Source of the DNA: Nannocystis sp.
GTDB taxonomy: Bacteria > Myxococcota_A > Polyangia > Nannocystales > Nannocystaceae
Direction: 5' to 3'
DNA: 64,000 nt
Assembly (NCBI RefSeq): GCF_016714285.1
Contig: NZ_JADJNN010000001.1
Location: 744,001-808,000 of the forward strand
In this document: in pieces, positions 35,640 through 47,326 of the stretch
Position numbering within the stretch: the first letter of the stretch is position 1
How the letters are laid out: each line of letters starts with the position of its first letter
Translations under genes and position numbers: made by a program
The notes under the pieces: model-generated
Databases searched by the model: none
Seen by the model: the letters and a program-made list of their open reading frames with translations, nothing else
Told to the model about the DNA's origin: nothing

Positions 35640-36818
35640 ATGCCCGAGCACCCCGAGCACCCCGAGCACCCCGAGCGCCCCCCGCACGACGAGCTCCGCC
35701 TGCTCCTGCGCCCCGCCGGCGGCGGCCTGCACCTCGTCTCGACCGGCCGCGCCGAGCAGCTCGCCATGCAGCGCGCCCTCTACGGCGTCGCCGACGAGTC
35801 CGGCGTGCAGGCCGCGTTCGAGCGCCAGCTCCACGCGATCGCCGACGCCCGCGTCATCATCCTCGGCGTCCCCTCCGACGTCGGCGCCGGCTTTCGTCGC
35901 GGCGCCAACCTCGGCCCCCAGGCCCTGCGCGCCGCCCTGCTCGCCGCCGACCCCGACTGGCGTGACGCCCAACAGGCCCGCGGCGTCGTCGACATCGGCG
36001 ATGTCTTCGTCGTCCCGCAGCTACTCAGCGACGACCTCGTCGCCCCCGCCGCGCGGGCCCGGATCCAGCGCGCCATCTACCCTGGCGAGGCCGACCCCTC
36101 CGACCTCCCGGTCGCCCCGCTGACGATCGCCGAGCGGGCCCTCGACTTAGTCCTCGCCTGCAACCCCGACGCTCGCCTCTTTATCATCGGCGGCGATCAC
36201 TCGACCGCCTGGCCCGCGGTCGCCGCCCTCGCTCGCGCCCGCACCCGCCGCTTCGGCGCCCCGCGCCTGGCGATCGTCCAGCCCGACGCCCACACCGACC
36301 TCCTGCCCCACCGCCTCGGCATCCCGATCTGCTTCGCCACCTGGTCGTTCCACGCCAACGACCTGATCGGCCGCCAGGGCCGGCTCGTGCAGGTCGGCAC
36401 CCGGGCCTCTCGCTTCCCGCGCGCGCACTGGGAGTCGACCCTCGATGTCCGCCAGTTCTGGGCCGACGAGTGCCGCGCCCACCCCGAAGCCGCCCTCCAC
36501 GACCTCATCGCCCACGTCGACGCCCGCGGCCTCCCGGTCTACTTCTCCAACGACATCGACGGCACCGACGCCCGCTTCGCCGACGCCACCGGCACCCCCG
36601 AGCCCGACGGCCTGGGGCCCGACTTCGTCGTCGAGCTCATCCGTCGCCTCGGCGCCGGCGTCGGCCTCCTCGGCGGCGACCTGATGGAGCTCGCCCCGCC
36701 GCTCGGCCCGGACAACGGCGCCGCCACCGTCGCCCTCGCCGCCCGCTACACCCGCGAGACCCTCGACCAACTCGTCGCCGCGGCCGCCCGCGGCTCCGCT
36801 ACACTCCCGCCCGCGTGA
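35640..36818 (+). CDS. Ureohydrolase (arginase/agmatinase/formiminoglutamase family)
   Basis: 392 residues. Metal-binding motifs of the family in order: GGDHSTAWP, QPDAHTDLLP (DAHxD) and SNDIDGTD (DxDxxD). These hold a binuclear Mn centre that hydrolyses guanidino groups such as arginine or agmatine. The N-terminus has a PEH tandem repeat from a 9-bp unit, then an extra domain of about 60 residues. TACCCT ends seven bases before the ATG at 35640. The stop overlaps the GTG of the next gene (GTGA). Which guanidino compound is used cannot be told. Confidence 0.88.
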   Translation: MPEHPEHPEHPERPPHDELRLLLRPAGGGLHLVSTGRAEQLAMQRALYGVADESGVQAAFERQLHAIADARVIILGVPSDVGAGFRRGANLGPQALRAALLAADPDWRDAQQARGVVDIGDVFVVPQLLSDDLVAPAARARIQRAIYPGEADPSDLPVAPLTIAERALDLVLACNPDARLFIIGGDHSTAWPAVAALARARTRRFGAPRLAIVQPDAHTDLLPHRLGIPICFATWSFHANDLIGRQGRLVQVGTRASRFPRAHWESTLDVRQFWADECRAHPEAALHDLIAHVDARGLPVYFSNDIDGTDARFADATGTPEPDGLGPDFVVELIRRLGAGVGLLGGDLMELAPPLGPDNGAATVALAARYTRETLDQLVAAAARGSATLPPA

Positions 36819-37288
36819 GCCAGCTCGGCAGCATCTTCGAGCCCGAGACCGCCGGACCCCGCGGTCGCGACCTGCGCGCCGAGGTCCGCGTCCCCGCCTG
36901 GGCCTGCGGCCACCAGGACGGCTACAGCGTCGACGTCCCCGACGAGCTCCCGGCCCCTGGCGGCTACGCCCGCCGCGTCCGCAGCGGCCTCGACACCGGC
37001 GACGCCGTCCACCTCCGCCTGCCCGCCGGCTTCCCCGACGGCGGCACCCTGCGCCTGCGCGGCCAGGGCGAGGCCAGCGAGGCCGCGGGCGGCCGCCCCG
37101 GCGACCTCCTGCTCACCATCAACCTCGACCTCACCCGGACCACCCCGCCGTCCGGCTCGCGCATCGCCGCCGCGCTCACCTGGCCTTCAGGACAGGTCCT
37201 TGCGGGCAGCCCCGGCGCCCCGCCCACGCTCGTGATCCTGGTCGTCCTCGTGTTCGCCGCCGGCGCCGCGATCATCATCCTCCTGTGA
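36815..37288 (+). CDS. Tail-anchored protein with DnaJ C-terminal-like domain
   Basis: 157 residues, GTG start overlapping the ureohydrolase stop. The segment FPDGGTLRLRGQGE...GDLLLTINL is the signature of the DnaJ/Hsp40 substrate-binding C-terminal domain (CTD II). No J-domain or zinc finger is present. The C-terminus is a membrane helix (LVILVVLVFAAGAAIIILL), so the domain faces the cytoplasm as a tail anchor. A dispersed palindrome (37178-37200) encodes WPSGQVLAG in the linker before the helix. Its role is unclear; translational coupling suggests a link with the ureohydrolase. Confidence 0.7.
   Translation: MSQLGSIFEPETAGPRGRDLRAEVRVPAWACGHQDGYSVDVPDELPAPGGYARRVRSGLDTGDAVHLRLPAGFPDGGTLRLRGQGEASEAAGGRPGDLLLTINLDLTRTTPPSGSRIAAALTWPSGQVLAGSPGAPPTLVILVVLVFAAGAAIIILL
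37178..37207. repeat. Dispersed palindrome
   Basis: ACCTGGCCTTCAGGACAGGT then CCTTGCGGG; encodes TWPSGQVLAG in the DnaJ-CTD-like protein. Confidence 0.8.
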
Positions 37289-37313
37289 TCCTGGGCCTGC
37301 GCCATCCCAGCGC

Positions 37314-37342
37314 TTGACGGTCACGCGGCGACCGCGTATGCC
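37314..37342 (+). promoter_or_regulatory. Sigma-70-like promoter of the MYXO-CTERM protease
   Basis: TTGACG (37314-37319), 17-bp spacer, TATGCC (37337-37342), then six bases to the GTG at 37349. The predicted transcript is leaderless. Confidence 0.65.
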
Positions 37343-37348
37343 AGCTAT

Positions 37349-40381
<3,033 letters not shown>

Positions 40382-40439
40382 CTCGCGCTCCGCTGTCGTC
40401 GCCAGGCCCCGCACCGCGGGCTCTGCGACCCCGCCGCGT

Positions 40440-40468
40440 TTGTGCCCGGCGACCCGGATCGCTATCCT
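40440..40468 (+). promoter_or_regulatory. Promoter of the acyl-ligase fusion gene
   Basis: TTGTGC (40440-40445), 17-bp spacer, TATCCT (40463-40468), seven bases to the ATG at 40476. The -35 is weak. Confidence 0.5.
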
Positions 40469-40475
40469 CGCGCGC

Positions 40476-43379
40476 ATGTCGGACCGCCCCGCGCAACCGG
40501 ACCTGGCCGCCGGCCTGCTGCAGATCCTCCGCGATCTCATCACCACCGTCGGCGACGGTCGCGGCCTCGGCAACCTCGACCTCGACGCCTCGCTCGAGCG
40601 CGAGCTCGGCCTCGGCAGCCTCGAGCGCGTCGAGCTGCTCGGCCGCGTCGAGGCCCGCTACGGCGTGCGCCTGCCCGAGGAGGCGATCAGCGTCGTCGAC
40701 ACCCCGCGCCAGCTCCTCCGCCTGATCGAGTCCGCGCTCGCGGCCCGCGGCGACGGCCGCGATCACCACGGCGACGGCAGCTCACCTGGCCCTACGAACA
40801 GGTCCGAAGCGACAGGTCCCAAAGGCCAGGCCCGCGGCCTCCCGACCGACGACCCCGCGCCGCCGCCGGTGCACGCCGGCACCCTCGTCGAGGTGCTCGA
40901 GTACCACGCGCAGCACCACGCCGACCGCGTCCACATCCTGCTGCTGAGCGAGGACGGCTCCGAGGACCCGATCACCTACGGCGAGCTGCGCCGCGAGGCC
41001 GGGGCCGTCGCCGCCGCGCTGCGCGGGCTCGGCCTGCCCCCCGGCGGCACCGTGGCGATCATGCTGCCGACCGGCCGCGGCTACTTCGCCTCGTTCCTCG
41101 GCGCCATGCTGGCGGGCGGCGTGCCCGTGCCGCTCTACCCGCCGTTCCGCCTCGACCGCATCGCCGAGTACATCGCCCGCGAGGCCAAGATCCTGATCAA
41201 CGCCAACACCAGCGTGCTCCTCACCTTCGACCGCGCCGCCCGCGTCGCCGACATCGTCCGCGACCACGTCCCCGCGGTCCGCCACGTCGTCTCGATCGAG
41301 GACATCCTGCGCGACCCGCCGCCGCTCTCCACCGTCAGCGCCGCCCTGCGCCCCGAGGACACCGCCCTCCTGCAGTACACCTCCGGCAGCACCGGCGACC
41401 CCAAGGGCGTCGAGCTCACCCACGCCAACGTGCTCGCCAACATCCGCGCCGCCGCGGCCGGCTGCGAGCTGCACGGCCGCGACGTCATGGTCAGCTGGCT
41501 GCCGCTCTACCACGACATGGGCCTGGTCGGCGGCTGGCTGATGAACTTCTACTACGGCAACCCGACCGTGCTCATGTCGCCGGTCAGCTTCCTCGCCCGG
41601 CCCGAGCGCTGGCTCGAGGCCATGGACCACTACCGCGGCACCATCTCGGTCGCGCCCAACTTCGCCTTCGACCTGTGCGTCCGCCGCGTCGCGCCCGAGG
41701 TCGTCGCCCGCCTCGACCTCTCGCGCGCGCGCGCCCTGCTCAACGGCTCCGAGCCGATCCTCCCGGCCACGCTCGACCGCTTCGCCGCCCACCTCGCGCC
41801 CGCCGGCCTGCGCCCCGAGGCCCTGTTCTGCGCCTACGGCCTCGCCGAGAACATGGTCGCCGTCACCTTCCCGCCGGTGCTCCGCCGGCCCCGCGTCGAC
41901 AGCGTCGACCGCCGCCGCTTCGAGCGCGAGGGCCTCGCCGAACCTGTCCCTGCGGACAGCAAGCAGGGTCGCCTCGACTTCGTCGGCTGCGGCAGCGCCG
42001 TCCCGGCGCACGAGATCCGGGTGATCGACAAGCAGGGCCGGCCGCTCCCCGAGCGCCGCCAGGGCAGCCTGCAGTTTCGCGGCCCCTCGGCCTTCAAGGG
42101 CTACTACCGCAACCCCGAGGCCACCGCGCGGGTCAAGCACCCGGACGGCTGGGTCGACACCGGCGACCTCGCGTACCTCGTCGGCGGCGAGGTCTTCATC
42201 ACCGGCCGCGTCAAGGACCTGATCATCAAGGGCGGCCGAAACTACTACCCGCACGAGATCGAGGCCGCCGCCGGATCGGTGCCCGGGGTCCGCCAGGGCT
42301 GCGTCGCCGCCTTCGCTATCCGCGACGACAACGCCGGCACCGAGTCCGTCGTGATCGTCGCCGAGACCAAGGAGCGCGCCCCCGACCAGCGCGACCAGCT
42401 CACGCGTGCGATCGGCGAGGCGGTCGTCGCCGCGGTCGGCATCCCGCCCGACCGCGTCGTGCTCACCGGCCCCGGCGCCGTCCCCAAGACCTCGAGCGGC
42501 AAGATCCGCCGCAGCGAGACCCGCGAGCTGCTGCTCGCCGGCACGCTCGGCAAGTCGCACGGCTCGCTCACCCGCCAGGCCGCCGGCCTGATCGTCCACG
42601 GCCTCCCGCGCCGCGCCGCCGGCCTGGCTCGCAGCGCCGCCGAGCTCGCCTACGGCGGCTACGCGCTCGGGGCCTTCTCCGCCATGTTCAGCGCCGCCCT
42701 GGCGCTCGCCACCTTCGTCCCCGCCGGCGCCCCGCTGCGCCGCTTCAGCGCCCGCAGCTGCCGCGCCATGCTGCGCGGCATGGGCCTCACGCCGCACCTC
42801 CTCGGCGGCGAGAACCTGCCCCCCGGCCCCGCGATCCTGGTCGCCAACCACGCCAGCTACCTCGACGCCATCGCCCTGCTCGCCAGCCTCCCGGACGACC
42901 TCCGCTTCGCGATCAAGGGCGAGTGCCGCGACACCCGGATCTTCGGCCGCGTCATGCAGCGCTGCGACCACGTGCTCATCGATCGCCAGGCCGCCGATCG
43001 CAGCCTCGGCGGCCTCGCCGATCTGGCCACGCGCCTGCAACAGGGCCAGCGGATCATCATCTTCCCCGAGGGCACCTTCAGCCGCGAGGTCGGCCTGCGC
43101 CCGTTCAAGCTCGGCGCCTTCCGCCTCGCCTGCGAGACCGGCGTCCCGATCGTGCCTGTCATCCTCCGCGGCACCCGCTCCGCCCTGCGCGACGGCACCG
43201 TGCTGCCCAGGCACGCCCGCATCGAGGTCGAGCTGCGCCCGCCGATCAACCCCGAGGGCAGCGGCCTCGCCGACTTCGTGCGCCTGCGCGACCGCGTCGC
43301 CGACGCGATCGCCGCCCGCGTCGGCGAGCCGCGCCTGCACGCCGTCATGGTCGCCGGCCTCGCGGGCCTCGAGGCCTGA
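40476..43379 (+). CDS. ACP - fatty-acyl-AMP ligase - PlsC acyltransferase fusion
   Basis: 967 residues, three domains. Residues 5-95 are an acyl carrier protein (LERELGLGSLERVELL; Ser about 46 is the phosphopantetheine site). A linker carries a doubled dispersed palindrome. Residues about 130-690 are an AMP-forming ligase of the FAAL/long-chain type: LQYTSGSTGDPKGVELTH, WLPLYHDMGLVGG, GWVDTGDLAY and KTSSGKIRR. Residues about 740-960 are a PlsC-type acyltransferase with NHASYLD (HX4D, about 791) and IIFPEGTFSR. It should activate a fatty acid, load it on its own ACP and transfer it to a lipid or polyketide acceptor. The product is unknown. Confidence 0.93.
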   Translation: MSDRPAQPDLAAGLLQILRDLITTVGDGRGLGNLDLDASLERELGLGSLERVELLGRVEARYGVRLPEEAISVVDTPRQLLRLIESALAARGDGRDHHGDGSSPGPTNRSEATGPKGQARGLPTDDPAPPPVHAGTLVEVLEYHAQHHADRVHILLLSEDGSEDPITYGELRREAGAVAAALRGLGLPPGGTVAIMLPTGRGYFASFLGAMLAGGVPVPLYPPFRLDRIAEYIAREAKILINANTSVLLTFDRAARVADIVRDHVPAVRHVVSIEDILRDPPPLSTVSAALRPEDTALLQYTSGSTGDPKGVELTHANVLANIRAAAAGCELHGRDVMVSWLPLYHDMGLVGGWLMNFYYGNPTVLMSPVSFLARPERWLEAMDHYRGTISVAPNFAFDLCVRRVAPEVVARLDLSRARALLNGSEPILPATLDRFAAHLAPAGLRPEALFCAYGLAENMVAVTFPPVLRRPRVDSVDRRRFEREGLAEPVPADSKQGRLDFVGCGSAVPAHEIRVIDKQGRPLPERRQGSLQFRGPSAFKGYYRNPEATARVKHPDGWVDTGDLAYLVGGEVFITGRVKDLIIKGGRNYYPHEIEAAAGSVPGVRQGCVAAFAIRDDNAGTESVVIVAETKERAPDQRDQLTRAIGEAVVAAVGIPPDRVVLTGPGAVPKTSSGKIRRSETRELLLAGTLGKSHGSLTRQAAGLIVHGLPRRAAGLARSAAELAYGGYALGAFSAMFSAALALATFVPAGAPLRRFSARSCRAMLRGMGLTPHLLGGENLPPGPAILVANHASYLDAIALLASLPDDLRFAIKGECRDTRIFGRVMQRCDHVLIDRQAADRSLGGLADLATRLQQGQRIIIFPEGTFSREVGLRPFKLGAFRLACETGVPIVPVILRGTRSALRDGTVLPRHARIEVELRPPINPEGSGLADFVRLRDRVADAIAARVGEPRLHAVMVAGLAGLEA
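40783..40831. repeat. Dispersed palindrome, compound
   Basis: CACCTGGCCCTACGAACAGG, TCCGAAGCGACAGGTCCC and AAAGGCCAGG in succession; encodes the ACP-ligase linker (GPTNRSEATGPKGQA). Confidence 0.85.
41940..41960. repeat. Dispersed palindrome
   Basis: AACCTGTCCCTGCGGACAGC; encodes EPVPADS inside the ligase domain. Confidence 0.8.
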
Positions 43380-43400
43380 AGCGCCGCGCCGCCGCCGCCC

Positions 43401-44663
43401 TCACAACATCAGGCAGGTGGCCGTCGGCGCCTCGTCGTCCGGCGCGAGCAGGCACTGCGCGCGCAGGCTCACCGCGATCACCGTCTGCGCGTCCGTCGGC
43501 GCCAGCGGCGTCTCCGGGCCCACGCTCGCCAGCCGGCGCAGGGTCGCCAGGTCGGCGCGGATCACCGGCGCCGCCATCGCGTTGAACTCGGACGATCCGG
43601 TCGGCGCGCTCGCGGCCGCGAGCAGGTCGGCCAGGGTCGTCGCGTCGGCGCCGGTCACCGGCTGCGCCTCGCGCCAACCTGGCCTTTCGGGCAGGTCCGC
43701 GAGCCAGCGCAGATACGCCTCGACCACCACCGTCGCCGCCGCCAGCTTGTCGTAGTCGAGGGTCTCCGGCAGGTCGCTCGCGCGGTGGTAGTGCGGCGAG
43801 CGGCCGCTCGTGAAGAACAGCAGCGGCGTGCGCTCGGCGAAGAAGGCCCCGTGATCGCTGAAGGCCTGGCGCCCGCCCGGCAGCTCCTCGACCAGGGCCA
43901 GGTGCATCGACCGGGTCACCAGCCGCGGCTCGCTGAACCCCGGCCCGCCGGACACCGCGATCGTCTCGCCGCCCATCACGTACAGCGGCGTGCGCTCGCC
44001 GGGCCACAGGTTGCCGCCCATCAGGTCCATGCACAGCATCGCCACCAGCTGCCCGCGCGGCACCGTCGGGTGCGCCACCCAGTAGTTCGACCCCATCGCC
44101 GGGCTGCGGTACGCGGGCGGCTCCTCGGCGTCGAAGGCCGCGATCAGCACGCTGCGCGCCGGCGGCCGCGCGGCGATCCGTCGCCCCACCTCGAGCAGCA
44201 CCGCGACCCCGCTCGCGTTGTCGTCCGCGCCGAGGTAGCTGGTCTCGCCGTGGACCCCGAGGTGGTCGTAGTGGGCCGCCAGCATGACGACCTCGCTGGC
44301 GCGCGCCGGATCGCTGCCGCTCGCCAGCGCCAGGACGTTCGCCCCCTGCGGCAGCGCCTGGGTGTACTCGGCGTCCTCTCCACCTGGCCCCAGGGACATG
44401 TCCCGAAGCACCGCCTCGAGCCCGGCCCGCGCCGTCGCCCCGCCCGCGGAGCCCGCCGCGCGCCCGGCCAGCGCCGGCGCGGCCAGCCACTCGACCCAGC
44501 AGCGCAGCGCCTCCGCCGAGCCCGCCGGATCGGCGAGGCAGCTGCGCGGCGAGCCAGCCGGGCGCGCGCTCGCCTCGGGCGGCGGCGGTCGCACCCAGCT
44601 CGGCGCCGGCTCGCGGCCACACGCGAGCAGCAGCGCCAGCGCCAGCGGCCTCAGTTCTTGCAC
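43401..44663 (-). CDS. M28-family aminopeptidase-like lipoprotein
   Basis: 420 residues from the GTG at 44663, which overlaps the end of the upstream gene by 13 bases. Short lipoprotein signal (LALALLLACG). M28 zinc ligands in order: AAHYDHLG, GADDNASG, FDAEEPP, CMDLMGG and a late His in YHRASDLPET. These are di-zinc aminopeptidases or glutaminyl-cyclase-like enzymes acting in the envelope. Dispersed palindromes at 44390-44410 and 43676-43699 encode short loops (RDMSLGPGG and ADLPERPGW), the second close to the end of the catalytic fold. Confidence 0.88.
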   Translation of the reverse strand: MQELRPLALALLLACGREPAPSWVRPPPPEASARPAGSPRSCLADPAGSAEALRCWVEWLAAPALAGRAAGSAGGATARAGLEAVLRDMSLGPGGEDAEYTQALPQGANVLALASGSDPARASEVVMLAAHYDHLGVHGETSYLGADDNASGVAVLLEVGRRIAARPPARSVLIAAFDAEEPPAYRSPAMGSNYWVAHPTVPRGQLVAMLCMDLMGGNLWPGERTPLYVMGGETIAVSGGPGFSEPRLVTRSMHLALVEELPGGRQAFSDHGAFFAERTPLLFFTSGRSPHYHRASDLPETLDYDKLAAATVVVEAYLRWLADLPERPGWREAQPVTGADATTLADLLAAASAPTGSSEFNAMAAPVIRADLATLRRLASVGPETPLAPTDAQTVIAVSLRAQCLLAPDDEAPTATCLML

Positions 44664-47189
44664 TCCTTCACCGCCGCCGCGACCCGCGAGGTCGGCCGCT
44701 TCTTGAGGATCGCCGCCGTCTCGGCGCGCGCCTCGGCTCCGCGGTTCAGGGCGCACAGCGCCTTGATCTTCACCTCATCGAATTGATCGGTGAGCTGGCT
44801 GGTCGGGAACTCCTTGGCGTGCTGGTTGACGTACGCGATCGACTGGTTCGCGTTGGTCTTCAGCGCCTTCTTGGCCGCCGAGAGCATCTCCAGCTCCATG
44901 ATCACGCGCCCCGGATCGGCCTTGCCCGAGGTGTCGCCCGGCGTCGGCTTCGGCTCGGGCTTCGGCTCGGGCTTCGGCTTCGGCTCGGGTTTCGGCTTCG
45001 GCTTCGGCTTCGGCTTGGTGCTGCCCCCGTTCTTGACGTTGTCCCCGACCGTGCCGCCCGCCTTGGTCGGCTCCGGCAGCGTCGGCGGGGTCGTCGTGCC
45101 GTCCGGCGGGGTCACGGACGCCTCGGGCTGCGTCGTCGCGGTCGTCGAGCTCGCGGGCGGCGTCGCGGCGGTGTCACCGGGTGGTGTCGGCTCTCCGGGC
45201 GTCGTCGCGGCGCCGGGGCTCGTCTCCGCCGTCGCCACCGTGTCGCTGTCCGCGACCACCGTCGTGCGTCCGAGGAACCACCACGCGGCCGTCGCTCCGA
45301 GCGCGAGCAAGATCGGCGCGATGTACAGCCATGGGCTCGTGCGTCGCAGTCGCGGTCGATCGGCGCGCGAGTCGAGCTCGCCGACCCCCTCGTCCGTGAA
45401 GCTGTCGCTGCGCACCCGCGGCACCGCGCGCTGCGGCGCCCCGAGCGGCCCCGCGGAGGCCGGCGCCATCGGCGAGCCGTACGGCCCCGCGACCGGCGGC
45501 GGCGCGAACGGCCCCTGTCCCATCGGAGCCGGCGGCGGCCCACCTGGCCCCGGGAACATGGCCCCGGGGACAGCTCCCAGCCCCGCGCCTGGCGGCGGCG
45601 CGAACGGTGCCGGCGCGACGGGTGCCGGCGTGAATGGTGCCGGCGTGAATGGTGCCGGCGCGACGGGTGCCGGCGCGACGGGTGCCGGCGCGACGGGTGC
45701 CGGCGCGAACGGAGCCGGCGGCGCCACCTGGCCCCGGGAACATGGCCCCGGGGACAGCTCCCAGCCCCGCGCCTGGCGGCGGCGCGAACGGTGCCGGCGC
45801 GACGGGTGCCGGCGCGACCGGAGCCGGTGCGACGGGTGCCGGCGCGACGGGTGCCGGCGCGAACGGAGCCGGCGGCGCGATCGGAGCCGGAGCCACGAAC
45901 GCGGCCTGCTGCGGCACCTGCGGCACCTGCGGCACCTGCGGCACCTGCGGCACCTGCGGCGCCTGCGGCGCCTGCGGCACCTGCGGCGCCTGCGGGACAC
46001 CCGGCGCTGGTGCGACCCCGGCCGGTGGAACCGCCTGCGGCGGCGCGAACGGAGGCCGCTGCGGCACGAAGGTCGGCCCGGCCGGCGCACCCGCCACCGG
46101 ACCTGTCCCTCCGGACATGCCCCCGGGGACAGGAGGCAACGTGGCCCGCGGCGGCGGCAACCCGCCGAGCACGGGTGGCGGCGGCAAGCCACCGATCCCC
46201 GGCGGTCGCCCCAGCCCCGGCAGGCTCGGCGCGCGCCCGAAGGGCCCGGGCGGCAGGCCCGGCGTCGCGGGCACGACGGGCGCCCCGGCGATCGCTGGCG
46301 GCGACCCGGGCCCCGACAGCGGCGCCGCGCCAGCGGACGGAGCGAGCACCGGCGCGACAGGAGCGCGCGGGGCGGCGACCGGGGGCAGCACTGGCGCGAC
46401 CGGTGGCGGCGCCGCGGCGACCGGCACACGCGCCCGGCGCTCGTCCGTCTCGGGCTCCGCGAGCGACGCCAGCAGCGATCCCGCCGCCGGCTGGACCGGC
46501 AGCGCCGAGCTGGCTGAAGGGACAGGTGAGCTGGCCGAAGGGACAGGCGCCGAGGCGGGCCGCTGCCACGCGACCCCGGGGGGCGGCGAAGCGACTGGCG
46601 GCGCCACGATCGGCGGCGCCGCGTCCGGGGCGACGCGAGCCAGCACCCGCCGCCAGCCCGCGGCGATCGCCGTCGCGTCGGGCTGACACGCCGCGAGCCA
46701 GGCCGACAGCACCTCCTCGGCGCCCGCACCGGACGTGACCGCCGCGAAGTCCCGCAGCAGCTCGACCAGCCCCGCGCGCACGGCGTCGAAGCTGAGCCCG
46801 AGCTCCGCCGAGATCTCCGGCACCCGCAGCCCGCCGACCTCGGCGAGCACGAACATCTCGCGCCGCCGCGGCCGCGGATCCTCGAGAAAGTTGGCGAGCA
46901 CCGTGCCGCCGGGCACCGGGTAGCTCACGGGCGGCGCGTCCTCGGCGACCTCCTCGCGGTAGCCGTCGGCGACCCGCAGCGCCAGCACGCACAGGCGAGC
47001 CTTCGCCAGCGCCGGCGTGCGCAGGTCCTCGCCGCGGCTGTGCGCCATCACGAAGGTCTCGAGCACGATCTCCTCGACCATCGTCGCCGGCAGCCCGAAC
47101 AGCTGGATCGCGGCGCGCACCAGCCCGACCTGCTGCGTGTACGCGACGTGCAGCGACTCGAGACCAGGCGGTGTAGCGGACGCGGACAA
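44651..47189 (-). CDS. Sigma-70-like protein fused to a Pro-rich linker, membrane span and TPR-like tail; frameshifted
   Basis: The N-terminus reads SLHVAYTQQVGLVRAAIQLF and MFVLAEVGGLRVPEISAEL, the latter a region-4-like helix-turn-helix of ECF sigma factors. A Pro/Ala/Val-rich linker of several hundred residues follows. Near 45725 the frame changes (one extra or two missing bases), inside an imperfect 185-bp tandem duplication. The second frame continues with VAPPAPFAPAPVAP, a membrane helix (WLYIAPILLALGATAAWWFLG), a Lys/Pro/Glu repeat and a helical tail. A TTG at 47189 is the proposed start, with TATCCT 17 bases upstream. Function inferred only as a regulator tethered to the membrane. Confidence 0.65.
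45540..45895 (-). repeat. 185-bp imperfect tandem duplication in the Pro-rich linker
   Basis: Copies begin at about 45540 and 45725 (plus strand), each starting with CACCTGGCCCCGGGAACATG. Both are followed by 15-18-bp GGTGCCGGCGCGACG-type units. The frame of the gene changes at the junction. Confidence 0.85.
45910..45998 (-). repeat. 9-bp tandem repeat encoding PQVPQAP
   Basis: About nine in-frame copies of GGCACCTGC or GGCGCCTGC (plus strand), encoding PQV/PQA triplets in the linker of the sigma-like protein. Confidence 0.9.
46099..46135. repeat. Dispersed palindrome, compound
   Basis: GACCTGTCCCTCCGGACATG then CCCCCGGGGACAGG, in the Pro-rich linker of the sigma-like protein. Confidence 0.8.
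46509..46550. repeat. Dispersed palindrome half-sites, tandem
   Basis: GCTGAAGGGACAGGTGA then GCTGGCCGAAGGGACAGG; encodes two PVPSAS units (minus strand). Confidence 0.75.
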
Positions 47190-47313
47190 CGGAGCTCGGG
47201 GGCGCAAGGATACTGCACGCGTCTCGGCCCCGGAAGCCAGCCCCTGCGCTCGTCTTGCGCCCGTCGGGCGGGGGGGGGGGGCTCGCTCGCGCCGATCGGG
47301 CGCCGACCGGGTG

Positions 47314-47319
47314 TATATC
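47314..47319 (+). promoter_or_regulatory. -10-like box of the patatin gene
   Basis: TATATC ends seven bases before the GTG at 47327. Confidence 0.5.
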
Positions 47320-47326
47320 AACCCGC

